Of a stretch of 64,000 bases of DNA, positions 1 through 8,953 are shown piece after piece. Origin of the DNA: Rhizobium sp. BK650 (GTDB taxonomy: Bacteria > Pseudomonadota > Alphaproteobacteria > Rhizobiales > Rhizobiaceae). The DNA is taken from the NCBI RefSeq assembly GCF_014195325.1, contig NZ_JACIBK010000008.1, forward strand, positions 248,001 to 312,000, written 5' to 3'. Position 1 is the stretch's first letter. Every line of letters begins with the position of its first letter. Both the position numbers and the translations under genes were made by a program. A model generated the notes under the pieces. The model was given only the letters and a program-made list of their open reading frames with translations. It ran no database searches and was not told the DNA's origin.

Positions 1-82
1 CCAATTTGTCCAGCTGTTCATCCATTGCGCAAAACCTCTATAACTCTCACGAACCGTGCATAATCTCTTCCGATGTCGCAAA

Positions 83-124
83 CAATGCAAGAACTTTGCA
101 TGCGTTTTGGGCCACACTTTGCAT
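83..124. promoter_or_regulatory. Candidate operator upstream of hppD
   Basis: A perfect 6-bp inverted repeat, ATGCAA-gaact-TTGCAT, lies at 85-101. The nonamer ACTTTGCAT occurs at 93-101 and again at 116-124, exactly 23 bp apart (about two helical turns). This sits 30-70 bp before the hppD start, where a transcription factor would bind. Homogentisate operons are usually controlled by a pathway-specific regulator, but none is visible inside the window, so the cognate protein is unknown. No convincing -35/-10 pair was seen here. Confidence 0.4.
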
Positions 125-152
125 ATCAAAGCCCAGTTACCAGGAGGAGAAA

Positions 153-1262
153 ATGGGCCCTTTTCCGCATGATGCGCCGCCCTCGGAAATCACCGTCGAC
201 AACCCCGCCGGCACCGATGGATTCGAATTCGTCGAATTCGCTCACCCCGAAGCCGAGACGCTGCGCCAGCTCTTCACGCGCATGGGCTATATCCCCGTCG
301 CAAAGCACAAAACGAAAGACATCACCGTCTGGCGTCAGGGCGATATCAACTATGTCCTGAATGCCGAACCCACCAGCCATGCCGCTCGTTTTGTCGCAGA
401 GCACGGTCCCTGCGCTCCGTCGATGGCATGGCGCGTCGTCGACGCCAGGCACGCATTCGATCACGCGGTGTCAAAAGGCGCTGTCCCTTACGAAGGGAAC
501 GACAAGGCGCTCGATGTGCCGGCGATCGTCGGCATTGGCGGCTCGCTGCTCTATTTCGTCGAGACCTATGGTGCAAAGGGATCGTCTTACGATGCCGAGT
601 TCGACTGGCTCGGCGAGCGCAACCCGCGTCCCCAGGGGATCGGTTTCTATTATCTAGACCATCTCACCCACAACGTCTTCCGCGGCAACATGGACAAGTG
701 GTGGGATTTTTATCGCAACCTCTTCAATTTCAAGCAGATCCACTTCTTCGATATCGACGGGCGCATCACCGGTCTGGTGAGCCGCGCCATCACGTCGCCC
801 TGCGGCAAGATCCGCATTCCGCTGAATGAATCGAAGGACGATACGAGCCAGATCGAGGAATATCTGAAGAAATACCGGGGCGAAGGCATCCAACATATCG
901 CCGTCGGGACGGAAGATATTTACGAGGCGACCGACAGGCTCGCCGACAATGGGTTGCGTTTCATGCCGGGTCCTCCGGAGACCTATTACGATATGTCCTA
1001 TGAACGCGTGAACGGCCATAGCGAACCTATCGACCGCATGAAGAGGCACGGTATCCTTATCGACGGCGAAGGCGTGGTGAACGGGGGCATGACGAAAATC
1101 CTGCTCCAGATCTTCTCCAAAACCGTCATCGGGCCGATCTTCTTCGAGTTCATCCAGCGCAAGGGCGACGAGGGTTTCGGGGAGGGGAACTTCCGTGCCC
1201 TCTTCGAGTCGATCGAGGCCGATCAGATCAAACGTGGTGTCATCGGTACTGCAGCGGAGTAA
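153..1262 (+). CDS. hppD: 4-hydroxyphenylpyruvate dioxygenase
   Basis: Non-haem Fe(II) dioxygenase that converts 4-hydroxyphenylpyruvate to homogentisate, the second step of tyrosine breakdown in the cytosol. The 369-aa product has the usual family length and the two vicinal-oxygen-chelate domains. The iron ligands are in place: His173 in LTHNV, His248 in GIQHIA and Glu332 in FFEF, followed by the conserved C-terminal GFGEGNF. The reading frame is open upstream to position 6, but ATG 153 is chosen because AGGAGGA lies at 142-148 with ideal spacing. It is first of a four-gene co-directional operon (hmgA, fahA, maiA) and is preceded by a candidate operator at 83-124. Confidence 0.95.
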   Translation: MGPFPHDAPPSEITVDNPAGTDGFEFVEFAHPEAETLRQLFTRMGYIPVAKHKTKDITVWRQGDINYVLNAEPTSHAARFVAEHGPCAPSMAWRVVDARHAFDHAVSKGAVPYEGNDKALDVPAIVGIGGSLLYFVETYGAKGSSYDAEFDWLGERNPRPQGIGFYYLDHLTHNVFRGNMDKWWDFYRNLFNFKQIHFFDIDGRITGLVSRAITSPCGKIRIPLNESKDDTSQIEEYLKKYRGEGIQHIAVGTEDIYEATDRLADNGLRFMPGPPETYYDMSYERVNGHSEPIDRMKRHGILIDGEGVVNGGMTKILLQIFSKTVIGPIFFEFIQRKGDEGFGEGNFRALFESIEADQIKRGVIGTAAE

Positions 1263-1330
1263 ACTCTTCGGCGTCGCAAGGGCGTCCGACAAGATGCGCG
1301 GCGTCGGAGAGGTTTAGGGGAGGAGTGAGC

Positions 1331-2692
1331 ATGGACCAGACATCGATCCAGACGTTGGGCGGTGAAGCCTCGACGGCAGATAAACTGAAATATATGCCGG
1401 GGTTCGGCAACGACTTCGAGACGGAATCGCTTCCCGGCGCTTTGCCCCAAGGGCAGAACAGCCCTCAGAAATGCAATTACGGCCTTTATGCCGAGCAGCT
1501 GTCGGGCTCGCCGTTCACAGCGCCGCGCGGGACGAACGAAAGGTCCTGGCTTTATCGCATTCGTCCGAGCGTGCGTCACACAAGCCGCTTTTCGAGCGCC
1601 TCCTATCCGTTCTGGAAGACCGCGCCTTGCCTGGACCAGCATTCGCTACCGCTTGGGCAGCTTCGCTGGAATCCTGTTCCCACGCCCACTGAGAAGCTGA
1701 CATTTCTTGAGGGGGTGCGGACGATGACCACGGCGGGCGATGTCACGACCCAGGTAGGCATGGCCGCGCATGCCTACGTCTTCAACGAGGACATGATCGA
1801 TGATTATTTCTTCAACGCTGACGGTGAACTGCTGATCGTGCCGCAACTCGGCGCCGTCAGAGTATTCACCGAAATGGGCATGATGGATGTCGAACCTCTG
1901 GAAATATGTCTCATACCGCGTGGCATGATGTTCAAAGTCCTGCGAAGCGGCGAGCAAACAGTCTGGCGCGGATACATTTGCGAAAATTATGGCGCGAAAT
2001 TCACCCTGCCTGACCGCGGGCCAATTGGCGCCAATTGCCTGGCGAACCCACGTGACTTCAAGACACCGGTCGCCGCTTTCGAGGACAAGGAAAAACCTTG
2101 CCGCGTGCATGTGAAGTGGTGCGGAAAATTCTATGTCACCGATATCGGCCACTCGCCGCTCGACGTGGTTGCCTGGCACGGCAACTACGCCCCCTTCAAA
2201 TATAATTTGCGGACATTTTCCCCAGTTGGCGCGATCCGCTTCGATCATCCCGATCCGTCGATTTTTTCGGTGCTGACCGCCCCGACCGAAGATGCGGGCA
2301 CGGCCAATGTCGATTTCGTGATCTTTCCTCCGCGCTGGCTGGTGGCCGAACACACATTCCGTCCGCCCTGGTACCACCGCAACATCATGAGCGAGTTCAT
2401 GGGCCTGATCCATGGCCAGTATGATGCCAAGGAGGAGGGCTTCGTGCCGGGCGGCATGAGCCTGCACAATATGATGCTTCCCCACGGGCCGGACGCGCTC
2501 GCCTTCGAAAAGGCATCCAATTCAGGGCTCAAACCCGTGAAGCTGGATGACACCATGGCTTTCATGTTCGAGACCCGGTACCCGCAGCAATTGACGAAAT
2601 ACGCCGCCGAGCTTGAGACCCTGCAGGACAATTACCTGCAGTGTTGGGACGGCCTGGAGCGCAAGTTCGATGGAACCCCCGGGATCAAGTGA
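1331..2692 (+). CDS. hmgA: homogentisate 1,2-dioxygenase
   Basis: Opens the ring of homogentisate to give 4-maleylacetoacetate, using Fe(II) and O2. The 453-aa protein matches the full family length and starts with the typical YMPGFGNDFETE segment. The cupin iron site is recognisable near the C-terminus: WYHRN, then SEFMGLIHGQYDAK, then HNMMLPHGPD. A GTG two codons earlier (1325) is in frame, but the strong purine-rich site at 1317-1325 fits ATG 1331 better. It lies 68 bp after hppD and 49 bp before fahA. An 11-bp sequence covering its stop codon is duplicated in tandem immediately downstream (2684-2707). Confidence 0.96.
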   Translation: MDQTSIQTLGGEASTADKLKYMPGFGNDFETESLPGALPQGQNSPQKCNYGLYAEQLSGSPFTAPRGTNERSWLYRIRPSVRHTSRFSSASYPFWKTAPCLDQHSLPLGQLRWNPVPTPTEKLTFLEGVRTMTTAGDVTTQVGMAAHAYVFNEDMIDDYFFNADGELLIVPQLGAVRVFTEMGMMDVEPLEICLIPRGMMFKVLRSGEQTVWRGYICENYGAKFTLPDRGPIGANCLANPRDFKTPVAAFEDKEKPCRVHVKWCGKFYVTDIGHSPLDVVAWHGNYAPFKYNLRTFSPVGAIRFDHPDPSIFSVLTAPTEDAGTANVDFVIFPPRWLVAEHTFRPPWYHRNIMSEFMGLIHGQYDAKEEGFVPGGMSLHNMMLPHGPDALAFEKASNSGLKPVKLDDTMAFMFETRYPQQLTKYAAELETLQDNYLQCWDGLERKFDGTPGIK

Positions 2693-2707
2693 TGGCATCA
2701 AGTGATG
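2684..2707. repeat. 13-bp-period tandem duplication at the hmgA stop codon
   Basis: ATCAAGTGATG occurs at 2684-2694 and again at 2697-2707. The first copy contains the hmgA stop codon TGA. The most likely explanation is a small slippage duplication; it has no effect on the coding sequence. Confidence 0.8.
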
Positions 2708-2741
2708 ATCGGTCGGGCATCTTCGGGCACGGGGACGGAAT

Positions 2742-3767
2742 ATGAAGCTTGCGACGTTAAAAGACTCCACGAGAGACGGTCGGCTCGTTGTCGTTTCCCG
2801 CGATCTCACCCGCTGCTCTGAAGTCGGTCACATTGCCCGCACGCTGCAGGCAGCACTCGATGACTGGGAACACGTGGCTCCGAGACTTGCGCTGATTGCC
2901 GAAGGCATTGAGACGGGAGCCCAGCCGACAATCCGGTTTCATGAACAGGACACTGCATCGCCTTTGCCGAGGGCCTACCAATGGGCCGACGGTTCGGCCT
3001 ACGTCAATCATGTCGAATTGGTGCGCAGGGCGCGAGGTGCCGAGATACCAACGAGCTTCTGGTCCGACCCGCTGATGTATCAAGGTGGTTCGGACAATTT
3101 CCTCGCGCCGCGCGACCCGATCCTGGTGGCTGACGAAGCTTACGGGATCGACATGGAGGGCGAGGTCGCTGTCATCACCGGTGACATTGCGATGGGCTCC
3201 AATGCGGATGCGGCGCTCGGCGCCATTCGTCTGGTGATGCTCGTCAACGATGTATCGCTGCGCGGTCTCATACCGGACGAACTGGCCAAGGGATTTGGCT
3301 TCTTCCAATCCAAACCGGCATCGGCATTTTCTCCAGTCGCGGTGACGCCGGACGAACTCGAAAACGCGTGGGACGGCGGCAAACTGCATCTTCCCCTGCT
3401 TGTGAGCTTGAACGGCAGGGCATTCGGCAAGGCGAATGCCGGCATCGACATGACCTTTGATTTCGGCCGGCTGATCGCCCATGCGGCCAAAACTCGCAAT
3501 CTGAGGGCCGGAACGATCATCGGATCGGGAACGGTTTCCAACAAGCTGGACGGCGGTCCGGGCAGAGCAATCGAAAACGGAGGAGACGGCTACTCATGCA
3601 TCGCTGAAATACGGATGATTGAGACGATCGAAACCGGATCGCCAAAGACGCCATTCATGAAGTTCGGGGATCAGGTTCGGATCGAGATGAAAGACCATGC
3701 CGGTCATTCGATTTTCGGTGCGATCGAGCAGACGGTCGAGAGATACAACGGAGTCGAGCTGCGATGA
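2742..3767 (+). CDS. fahA: fumarylacetoacetase (FAH family)
   Basis: Expected to hydrolyse fumarylacetoacetate to fumarate and acetoacetate, the last step of the homogentisate route. The 341-aa protein belongs to the shorter bacterial FAH-fold branch rather than the roughly 420-aa animal type. Metal-site acidic residues are seen in DMEGEVAVITGD, and the conserved C-terminal part contains IGSGTVSNKLDGG and GDQVRIEM. A weak GGACGG precedes ATG 2742. The stop codon overlaps the maiA start by 4 bp (ATGA, 3764-3767), so the two are probably translationally coupled. The FAH superfamily includes other hydrolases; the specific activity is assigned from operon context. Confidence 0.88.
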   Translation: MKLATLKDSTRDGRLVVVSRDLTRCSEVGHIARTLQAALDDWEHVAPRLALIAEGIETGAQPTIRFHEQDTASPLPRAYQWADGSAYVNHVELVRRARGAEIPTSFWSDPLMYQGGSDNFLAPRDPILVADEAYGIDMEGEVAVITGDIAMGSNADAALGAIRLVMLVNDVSLRGLIPDELAKGFGFFQSKPASAFSPVAVTPDELENAWDGGKLHLPLLVSLNGRAFGKANAGIDMTFDFGRLIAHAAKTRNLRAGTIIGSGTVSNKLDGGPGRAIENGGDGYSCIAEIRMIETIETGSPKTPFMKFGDQVRIEMKDHAGHSIFGAIEQTVERYNGVELR

Positions 3768-4396
3768 GCGATGTCGTTCTTTACGACTACTGGAGGTCAT
3801 CGGCGAGTTATCGCGTCCGCATCGCGCTCAATCTCCTGCCGGTTGACTATAGGATAGTGCCCATCAACCTGCTGGAGGGAGCGCATAAGAAGTCGGAATA
3901 TCTGGCGCTCAACCCGCAGGGCCTCGTGCCGACATTGGTGATCGACGGAAGAACACTGACCCAGTCGCTGGCGATCATCGAGTATCTGGCCGAGCTTCGG
4001 CCGGAATGCGGATTGCTGCCATCCGATATTGCCGGTCGCCAGAACGTGCGCGCGCTCGCATATTCGATCGCCATGGACATCCATCCGATATGCAACATGC
4101 ATGTCGTGGCGCATCTCACGACCATGACTGACAAGGCTGACGCCCGTGAGAACTGGATGAAACATTTCATCACTGACGGACTTCGCAAACTGGAAGCCAT
4201 GATCGGCAAATTCGATGGAGACTTCAGTTTTGGGGATGCGCTGACGATGGCGGACCTTTGCCTTGTTCCACAAGTCTACAATGCCCGCCGCTGGGGAGTG
4301 GATATGACCGATTTCAGGCGCATCGTCGATATCGACACCAAATGCGCCAAGTTGGCAGCCTTTCAAGCGGCGCATCCTGACAATGTGAGACCGTAA
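3764..4396 (+). CDS. maiA: maleylacetoacetate isomerase (zeta-class GST)
   Basis: Glutathione-dependent isomerase converting maleylacetoacetate to fumarylacetoacetate. The 210-aa protein has an N-terminal thioredoxin fold with the zeta-class signature SSASYRVRIALN (residues about 11-22), NPQGLVPTL and QSLAIIEYL, then an all-helical C-terminal domain. The Cys of the classical SSC motif is Ala here; the active-site serine is retained. It overlaps fahA by 4 bp and completes the operon, although the isomerase is encoded after the enzyme that uses its product. No obvious terminator follows. Confidence 0.93.
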   Translation: MSDVVLYDYWRSSASYRVRIALNLLPVDYRIVPINLLEGAHKKSEYLALNPQGLVPTLVIDGRTLTQSLAIIEYLAELRPECGLLPSDIAGRQNVRALAYSIAMDIHPICNMHVVAHLTTMTDKADARENWMKHFITDGLRKLEAMIGKFDGDFSFGDALTMADLCLVPQVYNARRWGVDMTDFRRIVDIDTKCAKLAAFQAAHPDNVRP

Positions 4397-4665
4397 TGGA
4401 ACCGGAACTGGACTTCCCTCATGAAGACACGGCGCTCGGCTTTGTCGTGGAGGGTAACTGCTTTCTGTCGAAATGCGACGCAGCCGTCGGATGACCCCCT
4501 CGAGATCCTCAGCGATCCATTTCGCGTTAGAGAGACAGTGCGCAGATGGGTGGCGCCGGGGTCTCTCGGATGATGATTTCAAATGTCGGGTGAACGGTGG
4601 GGTGCGTCCACTCGCCGGCGATCTGCTGGAGCAAAAGTCATCGGCGTCCGCAACAAACTTAGGCC

Positions 4666-5682
4666 TTAGACTGGCGGGATCTTGCCGAGCGGAATGAAGC
4701 CGCTCACTGTCGCATTGCCGTGATCCACAACGAGATCGACCGAAACCTTATCGCCGCCACCGGCCAAGGCCTTCAGAAGCTTCGTTGCGGTATCCACGGT
4801 CGAGGCGACGTCGGGGAAAGCCTCTTTGATGCTTTTACCCCACGGGCCGAGCTGTTCGATTTCCAGCTTGAACTTGCCGGAGAGGAAGCCGCTTTCGTCG
4901 AAGGCGAAAGGGCCGGAGATGGTCATCACCTTGCCGTCGCCGATATTGGCGACGATGCGGCGAAGCTCACCCTGCGAGCCATGGATGCCCTGCTGGTCAG
5001 TACCGTCGATCATCCCAGCCTTGCCCGCCAGAGTGAGGTCGGCGCTGGCGGAAAATTTCGGGAAAACTTGCGGCCAATCCTTGAGCACGGCGTTGGAGTT
5101 TTCGACCGAGATTGCGCCGTCAAGATCCGCCCCGTTCTGACGTAGATGGATCTCAGTGTGTGCGGCATCGAAATTGACTGTTTGTCCGGTGAAGGAGGAA
5201 ACGGCCACCGCCTTCAGCCCGTCGATGACGGTCGAAGCGCGATCGATGCCCTGCGCCTTGGTGACGAGGCTCGAATGCAGATTGTCCCATCGGGCATTGA
5301 CTGTCAGGCCCTGCGCGGTGCGGATCTCGGCCGGTGCGTCAAGCTCCCAGACGATATGGCCTGGGGCATAGACTTGAGCGGCGGAGCGGAGCGCGCCGAA
5401 GGTGGCGGAGATGCCGTTGACATTGTCATCCACGTCCACTTTCGAGCAGAACAAGCCGATGCGGAAGGGGAAGCCGCGGAACTCAATGTCGGAGCATTCG
5501 CCGCTGACGGCTGCATCGGCGCGTGGCGCAATCGCAGTGAGCACCGTTTGTTTCAACGCGAAGGCGGCATAGAACCAACCGCCCGTATAAAGAGCGATCA
5601 CAAGGAGGATAGCGCCGCCCAACAACCAGAATTTCTTGCCGCTGCTATATTGGCCGCTGCCGGATTGGCTTGACGCTGCCAT
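4666..5682 (-). CDS. DUF2125 family membrane-anchored protein
   Basis: Conserved alphaproteobacterial protein of unknown function. The 338-aa product has a short cytosolic N-terminus, one membrane helix at about residues 18-40 (FWLLGGAILLVIALYTGGWF) and a long periplasmic part rich in beta-strand-like segments. The region just after the helix contains SGECSDIEFRGFPFRIGLFC, typical of the family, with two cysteines. The frame is open further upstream to 5928, but ATG 5682 is preceded by GGAGAA at good spacing, and the upstream part is antisense to the cyclotransferase gene. It is divergent from that gene, with 50 bp between starts. Confidence 0.8.
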   Translation of the reverse strand: MAASSQSGSGQYSSGKKFWLLGGAILLVIALYTGGWFYAAFALKQTVLTAIAPRADAAVSGECSDIEFRGFPFRIGLFCSKVDVDDNVNGISATFGALRSAAQVYAPGHIVWELDAPAEIRTAQGLTVNARWDNLHSSLVTKAQGIDRASTVIDGLKAVAVSSFTGQTVNFDAAHTEIHLRQNGADLDGAISVENSNAVLKDWPQVFPKFSASADLTLAGKAGMIDGTDQQGIHGSQGELRRIVANIGDGKVMTISGPFAFDESGFLSGKFKLEIEQLGPWGKSIKEAFPDVASTVDTATKLLKALAGGGDKVSVDLVVDHGNATVSGFIPLGKIPPV

Positions 5683-5732
5683 GATGTTCTCCAATGGTGA
5701 GAGCGAAATCTGATTTTGATCTGGCGTGCGAT

Positions 5733-6266
5733 ATGGACGAATTTTGGGTATTTGGCTACGGCTCGTTGATGTGGAATCCGGGCTTCGAATTCGTCGAGCG
5801 ATCGCAGGCCCTGGTTTATGGCTACAGGCGTTCGCTCTGTGTTCGTTCCTTCGTCCATCGCGGCAGCCGTGAAAATCCCGGTCTTGTTCTTGGCCTGGAC
5901 AGGGGCGGAGCCTGCCGCGGCATGGCATTTCGCGTAGGCCCGGAAAAATGGGACGAGGTGATTGATTATCTACGTGCCCGCGAACTTGTCACCAATGTCT
6001 ATCTGGAACGGCATCTGCCACTGCAGCTTTCGGACGGTCGCAGCGCGCGGGCCGTCGCTTATGTGGTCGACCGTGCTCATGAGCAATATGCCGGCGCGCT
6101 GGATGCGGTGGCCGCCGCACGTGTCGTCAATGTCTCGGTCGGCCAGTCCGGCCCGAACGATGCTTATGTTTTCAACACACTTGCGCATCTCAAGGAGATG
6201 GGTATTCGCGACCAGTGGCTGGAGCAGGTCGTCGAGGAAGTCACGCGGCTGCGCAATGCAGCTTAA
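5733..6266 (+). CDS. gamma-glutamylcyclotransferase, ChaC-like
   Basis: Predicted cytosolic enzyme releasing 5-oxoproline from gamma-glutamyl compounds, probably glutathione. The 177-aa protein begins with the ChaC signature FGYGSLMWNPGF (residues 5-16) and contains RGMAFRV and the acidic YLERHLPLQL segment of the family. An in-frame ATG at 5694 would add 13 residues, but it has no ribosome site and precedes the conserved region, so 5733 is preferred. Its stop codon shares bases with the convergent plsC stop: TTAA at 6263-6266 supplies TAA to both strands. Confidence 0.85.
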   Translation: MDEFWVFGYGSLMWNPGFEFVERSQALVYGYRRSLCVRSFVHRGSRENPGLVLGLDRGGACRGMAFRVGPEKWDEVIDYLRARELVTNVYLERHLPLQLSDGRSARAVAYVVDRAHEQYAGALDAVAAARVVNVSVGQSGPNDAYVFNTLAHLKEMGIRDQWLEQVVEEVTRLRNAA

Positions 6267-7060
6267 GCGGTAACAGCCTTTTCTTTGCGGAGTTCAGCCA
6301 GCCGTTTCACGGCGGTCGGCGGCAGCGGCACATGAGGGTTGCGTTCGGCAGTTTCGATCAGAAGCTGATCGCTGGCGCTTTCCGTCACATCTATCAGATG
6401 GGCGAAAAAGGCGTCGGGGTCCATCCCGGGCATGATGGGCGGCAGGATCTTTACCTTGAAATGACCGGGATAGCGCATGGTGCTGCGGCGCGGCCAGAAC
6501 AGGCCAGGGTGCATAACGATGGGCACGACCGGGAGCTGCAGGTCGCGATACATGCGGGCGATGCCGTATTTGTAGACAGGTTCGGCGCCTGGCGGGCGGC
6601 GTGTACCCTCGGGGTAGATGATGAGCTGGCGACCGGTAGCAAGTTCCGCCTTGGTCCGCTTTAGTACTTCGACCATTACCTTGCCGCGGGCGCCGCGATC
6701 GACCGGGATCATACGCTGTTTCTTGGCGTACCAGCCGAAGAGCGGGATCCACATCAGCTCGCGCTTAAGTATGTAGACCGGATCGTCGAGGTTGGGCAGC
6801 AGTGCATAAGTGTCCCAGAAGGACTGATGCTTCGGTGAAATGATGTAGCTGCCATGTGGCAAGTTCTCGATGCCCTCGATCTCGAAAGTCGTTCCGACGA
6901 TCACCCGCATCAGCCAGTGGTTCGAGCGTGCCCAGTTCTTGGGAACGCTATAGGCAAGCTTGCGCGGGATGATGAAGTAGATGGGGGAGAGCACGATCAT
7001 CCTGATGATGAGGTTGGCGTAGAAGATCGTGTTGAACAAAACGGAACGCAGAGCGATCAT
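6263..7060 (-). CDS. plsC: 1-acyl-sn-glycerol-3-phosphate acyltransferase
   Basis: Membrane acyltransferase making phosphatidic acid from lysophosphatidic acid. The 265-aa product has a hydrophobic N-terminus (about residues 8-32), the catalytic HX4D motif HQSFWD (His78, Asp83), and the substrate-binding PEGTR at 150-154. It is last of a minus-strand group ftsE-ftsX-ydcF-plsC, 91 bp after ydcF. The family also includes lysophospholipid acyltransferases with other headgroups, so substrate choice is inferred. Confidence 0.88.
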   Translation of the reverse strand: MIALRSVLFNTIFYANLIIRMIVLSPIYFIIPRKLAYSVPKNWARSNHWLMRVIVGTTFEIEGIENLPHGSYIISPKHQSFWDTYALLPNLDDPVYILKRELMWIPLFGWYAKKQRMIPVDRGARGKVMVEVLKRTKAELATGRQLIIYPEGTRRPPGAEPVYKYGIARMYRDLQLPVVPIVMHPGLFWPRRSTMRYPGHFKVKILPPIMPGMDPDAFFAHLIDVTESASDQLLIETAERNPHVPLPPTAVKRLAELRKEKAVTA

Positions 7061-7151
7061 GAAACTTTCCCGAAGGCACGGTCACGCAGACCGGCCTACA
7101 CGATATTGTCCGTTATAAAAAGCACCCTGATTACTGGAGTGCGCAAAAGCC

Positions 7152-7865
7152 TCAGCTCTGGTCACCCAGGCTCGCGGAACGCAGCCCTGTATGGCGCAGG
7201 CCGACAATGTTGCGCGCACCTGCCAGAAGGAGCTTGGCGTATTCGGCCAACATGACGCGCAAAGCGTTCGGGTCGGCGAACCAGTCGCTCGCCTTCAGAT
7301 CGGAATTGACGACAGGATAGGGGATGAACTGGATATCGGGGTCCACATAGGCGAGCTCGGCGAGGCTGCGCGGCATGTGATAGTTGTTGGTGACGACCAA
7401 AATGCTCCTGTAGCCCCTGGCGTGAATCCAGTTCGAGGCTTCCTCGGCATTGCCGATCGTATCAAGGGCATCGTAACCGATGTCGACGCAGCACGAGAAG
7501 AGATCGGCGGAGCCTTGAGTCATCTTGCGGATCTGCTTCGGCGTCGTGGAAGGATGCGCCCCCGATATCAACAGCCGCCTGCCAGCACCTTTCTGCAGCA
7601 GTTCGACGGCCTGATCGATGCGCTGGTAACCACCAGTCAGCACGATGATCGCGTCCGCCCGCGGCTCGGCAGGCGGCTTCAGGGTCGTTACCGAATCGGC
7701 AAAGCGCAAGAAGCCGACAAAGACCAATGCAGCGGCCAGCACGCAAAAAAAGCCCATCCAGCGCAAAACGCGACGGATTGGGCCGCGCCGAGGCGGGACG
7801 CTCGCGGGGCTTTCAAGCCCCGGGTCCGGACGAATCGGATTGCGTGTTGTATGGCCCATCGTCAT
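7152..7865 (-). CDS. YdcF/SanA family protein (DUF218)
   Basis: Membrane-anchored protein of the DUF218 family, some members of which act in envelope maintenance. The 237-aa product has one N-terminal membrane helix (about residues 30-52) and the typical core: ADAIIVLTGGYQRIDQAVELL, then RLLISGAHP, and VVTNNYHMPRS near the middle. The start is uncertain: two ATGs (7865 and 7859) are possible and neither has a clear ribosome site. A TATAAT hexamer (7874-7879, minus strand) lies only 8 bp before ATG 7865. It follows ftsX by 65 bp; gene order supports an envelope role. Confidence 0.82.
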   Translation of the reverse strand: MTMGHTTRNPIRPDPGLESPASVPPRRGPIRRVLRWMGFFCVLAAALVFVGFLRFADSVTTLKPPAEPRADAIIVLTGGYQRIDQAVELLQKGAGRRLLISGAHPSTTPKQIRKMTQGSADLFSCCVDIGYDALDTIGNAEEASNWIHARGYRSILVVTNNYHMPRSLAELAYVDPDIQFIPYPVVNSDLKASDWFADPNALRVMLAEYAKLLLAGARNIVGLRHTGLRSASLGDQS

Positions 7866-7930
7866 GAGTCGTGATTATACGCTGATTGCGGCGCGGAACA
7901 GACGCTTTCATGACAAACCGATATGCGGCG

Positions 7931-8953
7931 TCAATTTGCAATACCGTCCGCACGCGTTGGATCGGAGCGCAATATATCGATTTCGTAGATCGTGCGCATG
8001 ACGGTGAGCCGTGCGGTTACGGTTGTCAGCAGCGCGATCACGATCATCGTCGCGAAGATGCCGAGATAGCCGAGCGCGCCAACCGAAAAGGTGCCGAAGA
8101 GGGCCGTTGCCTGATCGGTCTCGGGTGTGGCGATCGTTCTGCTCTGCAAGAAACCGGCGCCTGCGAAAAAGAGGGCAGCCAGCGCGCTGCCGATCGCCGA
8201 GCCCTTGAGGCTGATCTTCAGAAAATGCTTCTGGAATTCCGTGGCGACGAAGGAGCTTTCGGCGCCGACGAAATGCAGCACTTCGACGATGTGGCGGTTG
8301 CCGGAGAGTACGCCGCGGGTGGCGAAGACCACCGTCAGCACCATCGCGGTGAAGACCAGCAGCAGGATGCCGGTGCCGATCATGACCGTGGTGCGGGCCA
8401 TCGCAACCAGCCTGTCGACCCAGGTGCGGTGGTCATCGAGGAAAGCCTGCGGAATGCTCTCCTTCAAGAGGTCCCGCATTGCGGCGAAATCCGGTGGATG
8501 GCTTTCATCGATGGTGATGATGACGAGGCGCGGTACAGGCAATTCCTTGATGTCTAGCCCGCTGCCGAGCCAGGGCTCGAGAAGGCGCGCCGTTGCAGCT
8601 TCGTCAACGATCTGGCCACTCTTGGTGCCGACGAAGGTCAGCGCGATGTCACGGGCCTGAACCAGGGCCTTTTCCATGTCCATGTTATCATCGGGCTTGA
8701 TCTGGATGGTGATTTCTCGCGAAATCTGGCTTTCCCAGCTCGCCGCCGTCGAGCGGACCATGCTGACGCCACCGAGCGTCAGGCAGGCGAGGAAGGCCAT
8801 GATGGCGATCACCACCATCAGCGCATTGCCCTGAATGTTCGACGGAGGCAGGATCGGTGCCGTCGGTCGTACGCGCATTTCCGACCGCTTGGGCTGCTGG
8901 GCAGGGGCAGCGGCGGGCCTTTTTGCGCGGGTTCTGGTGGGCGTCTTAGTCAT
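7931..8953 (-). CDS. ftsX: cell division protein FtsX
   Basis: Permease-like subunit of the FtsEX complex, which sits in the divisome and transmits ATPase cycles to peptidoglycan hydrolases. The 340-aa protein has a basic cytosolic N-terminus rich in Arg/Lys/Pro, a first membrane helix near residue 45-65, a periplasmic loop, and three C-terminal helices. The FtsX core is recognised in the VEVLHFVGAESSFVATEF segment. Its ATG lies inside the end of ftsE (8-bp overlap, 8946-8953), which implies translational coupling. The long N-terminal tail is common in alphaproteobacteria. Confidence 0.93.
   Translation of the reverse strand: MTKTPTRTRAKRPAAAPAQQPKRSEMRVRPTAPILPPSNIQGNALMVVIAIMAFLACLTLGGVSMVRSTAASWESQISREITIQIKPDDNMDMEKALVQARDIALTFVGTKSGQIVDEAATARLLEPWLGSGLDIKELPVPRLVIITIDESHPPDFAAMRDLLKESIPQAFLDDHRTWVDRLVAMARTTVMIGTGILLLVFTAMVLTVVFATRGVLSGNRHIVEVLHFVGAESSFVATEFQKHFLKISLKGSAIGSALAALFFAGAGFLQSRTIATPETDQATALFGTFSVGALGYLGIFATMIVIALLTTVTARLTVMRTIYEIDILRSDPTRADGIAN

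Noticed and set aside
6..152. N-terminal extension of hppD
   Set aside because: The conserved protein and the AGGAGGA site both indicate ATG 153.
4396..4494. 32-codon ORF beginning at TAATG after maiA
   Set aside because: Overlap with the maiA stop hints at coupling, but there is no ribosome site and the product has no recognisable character.
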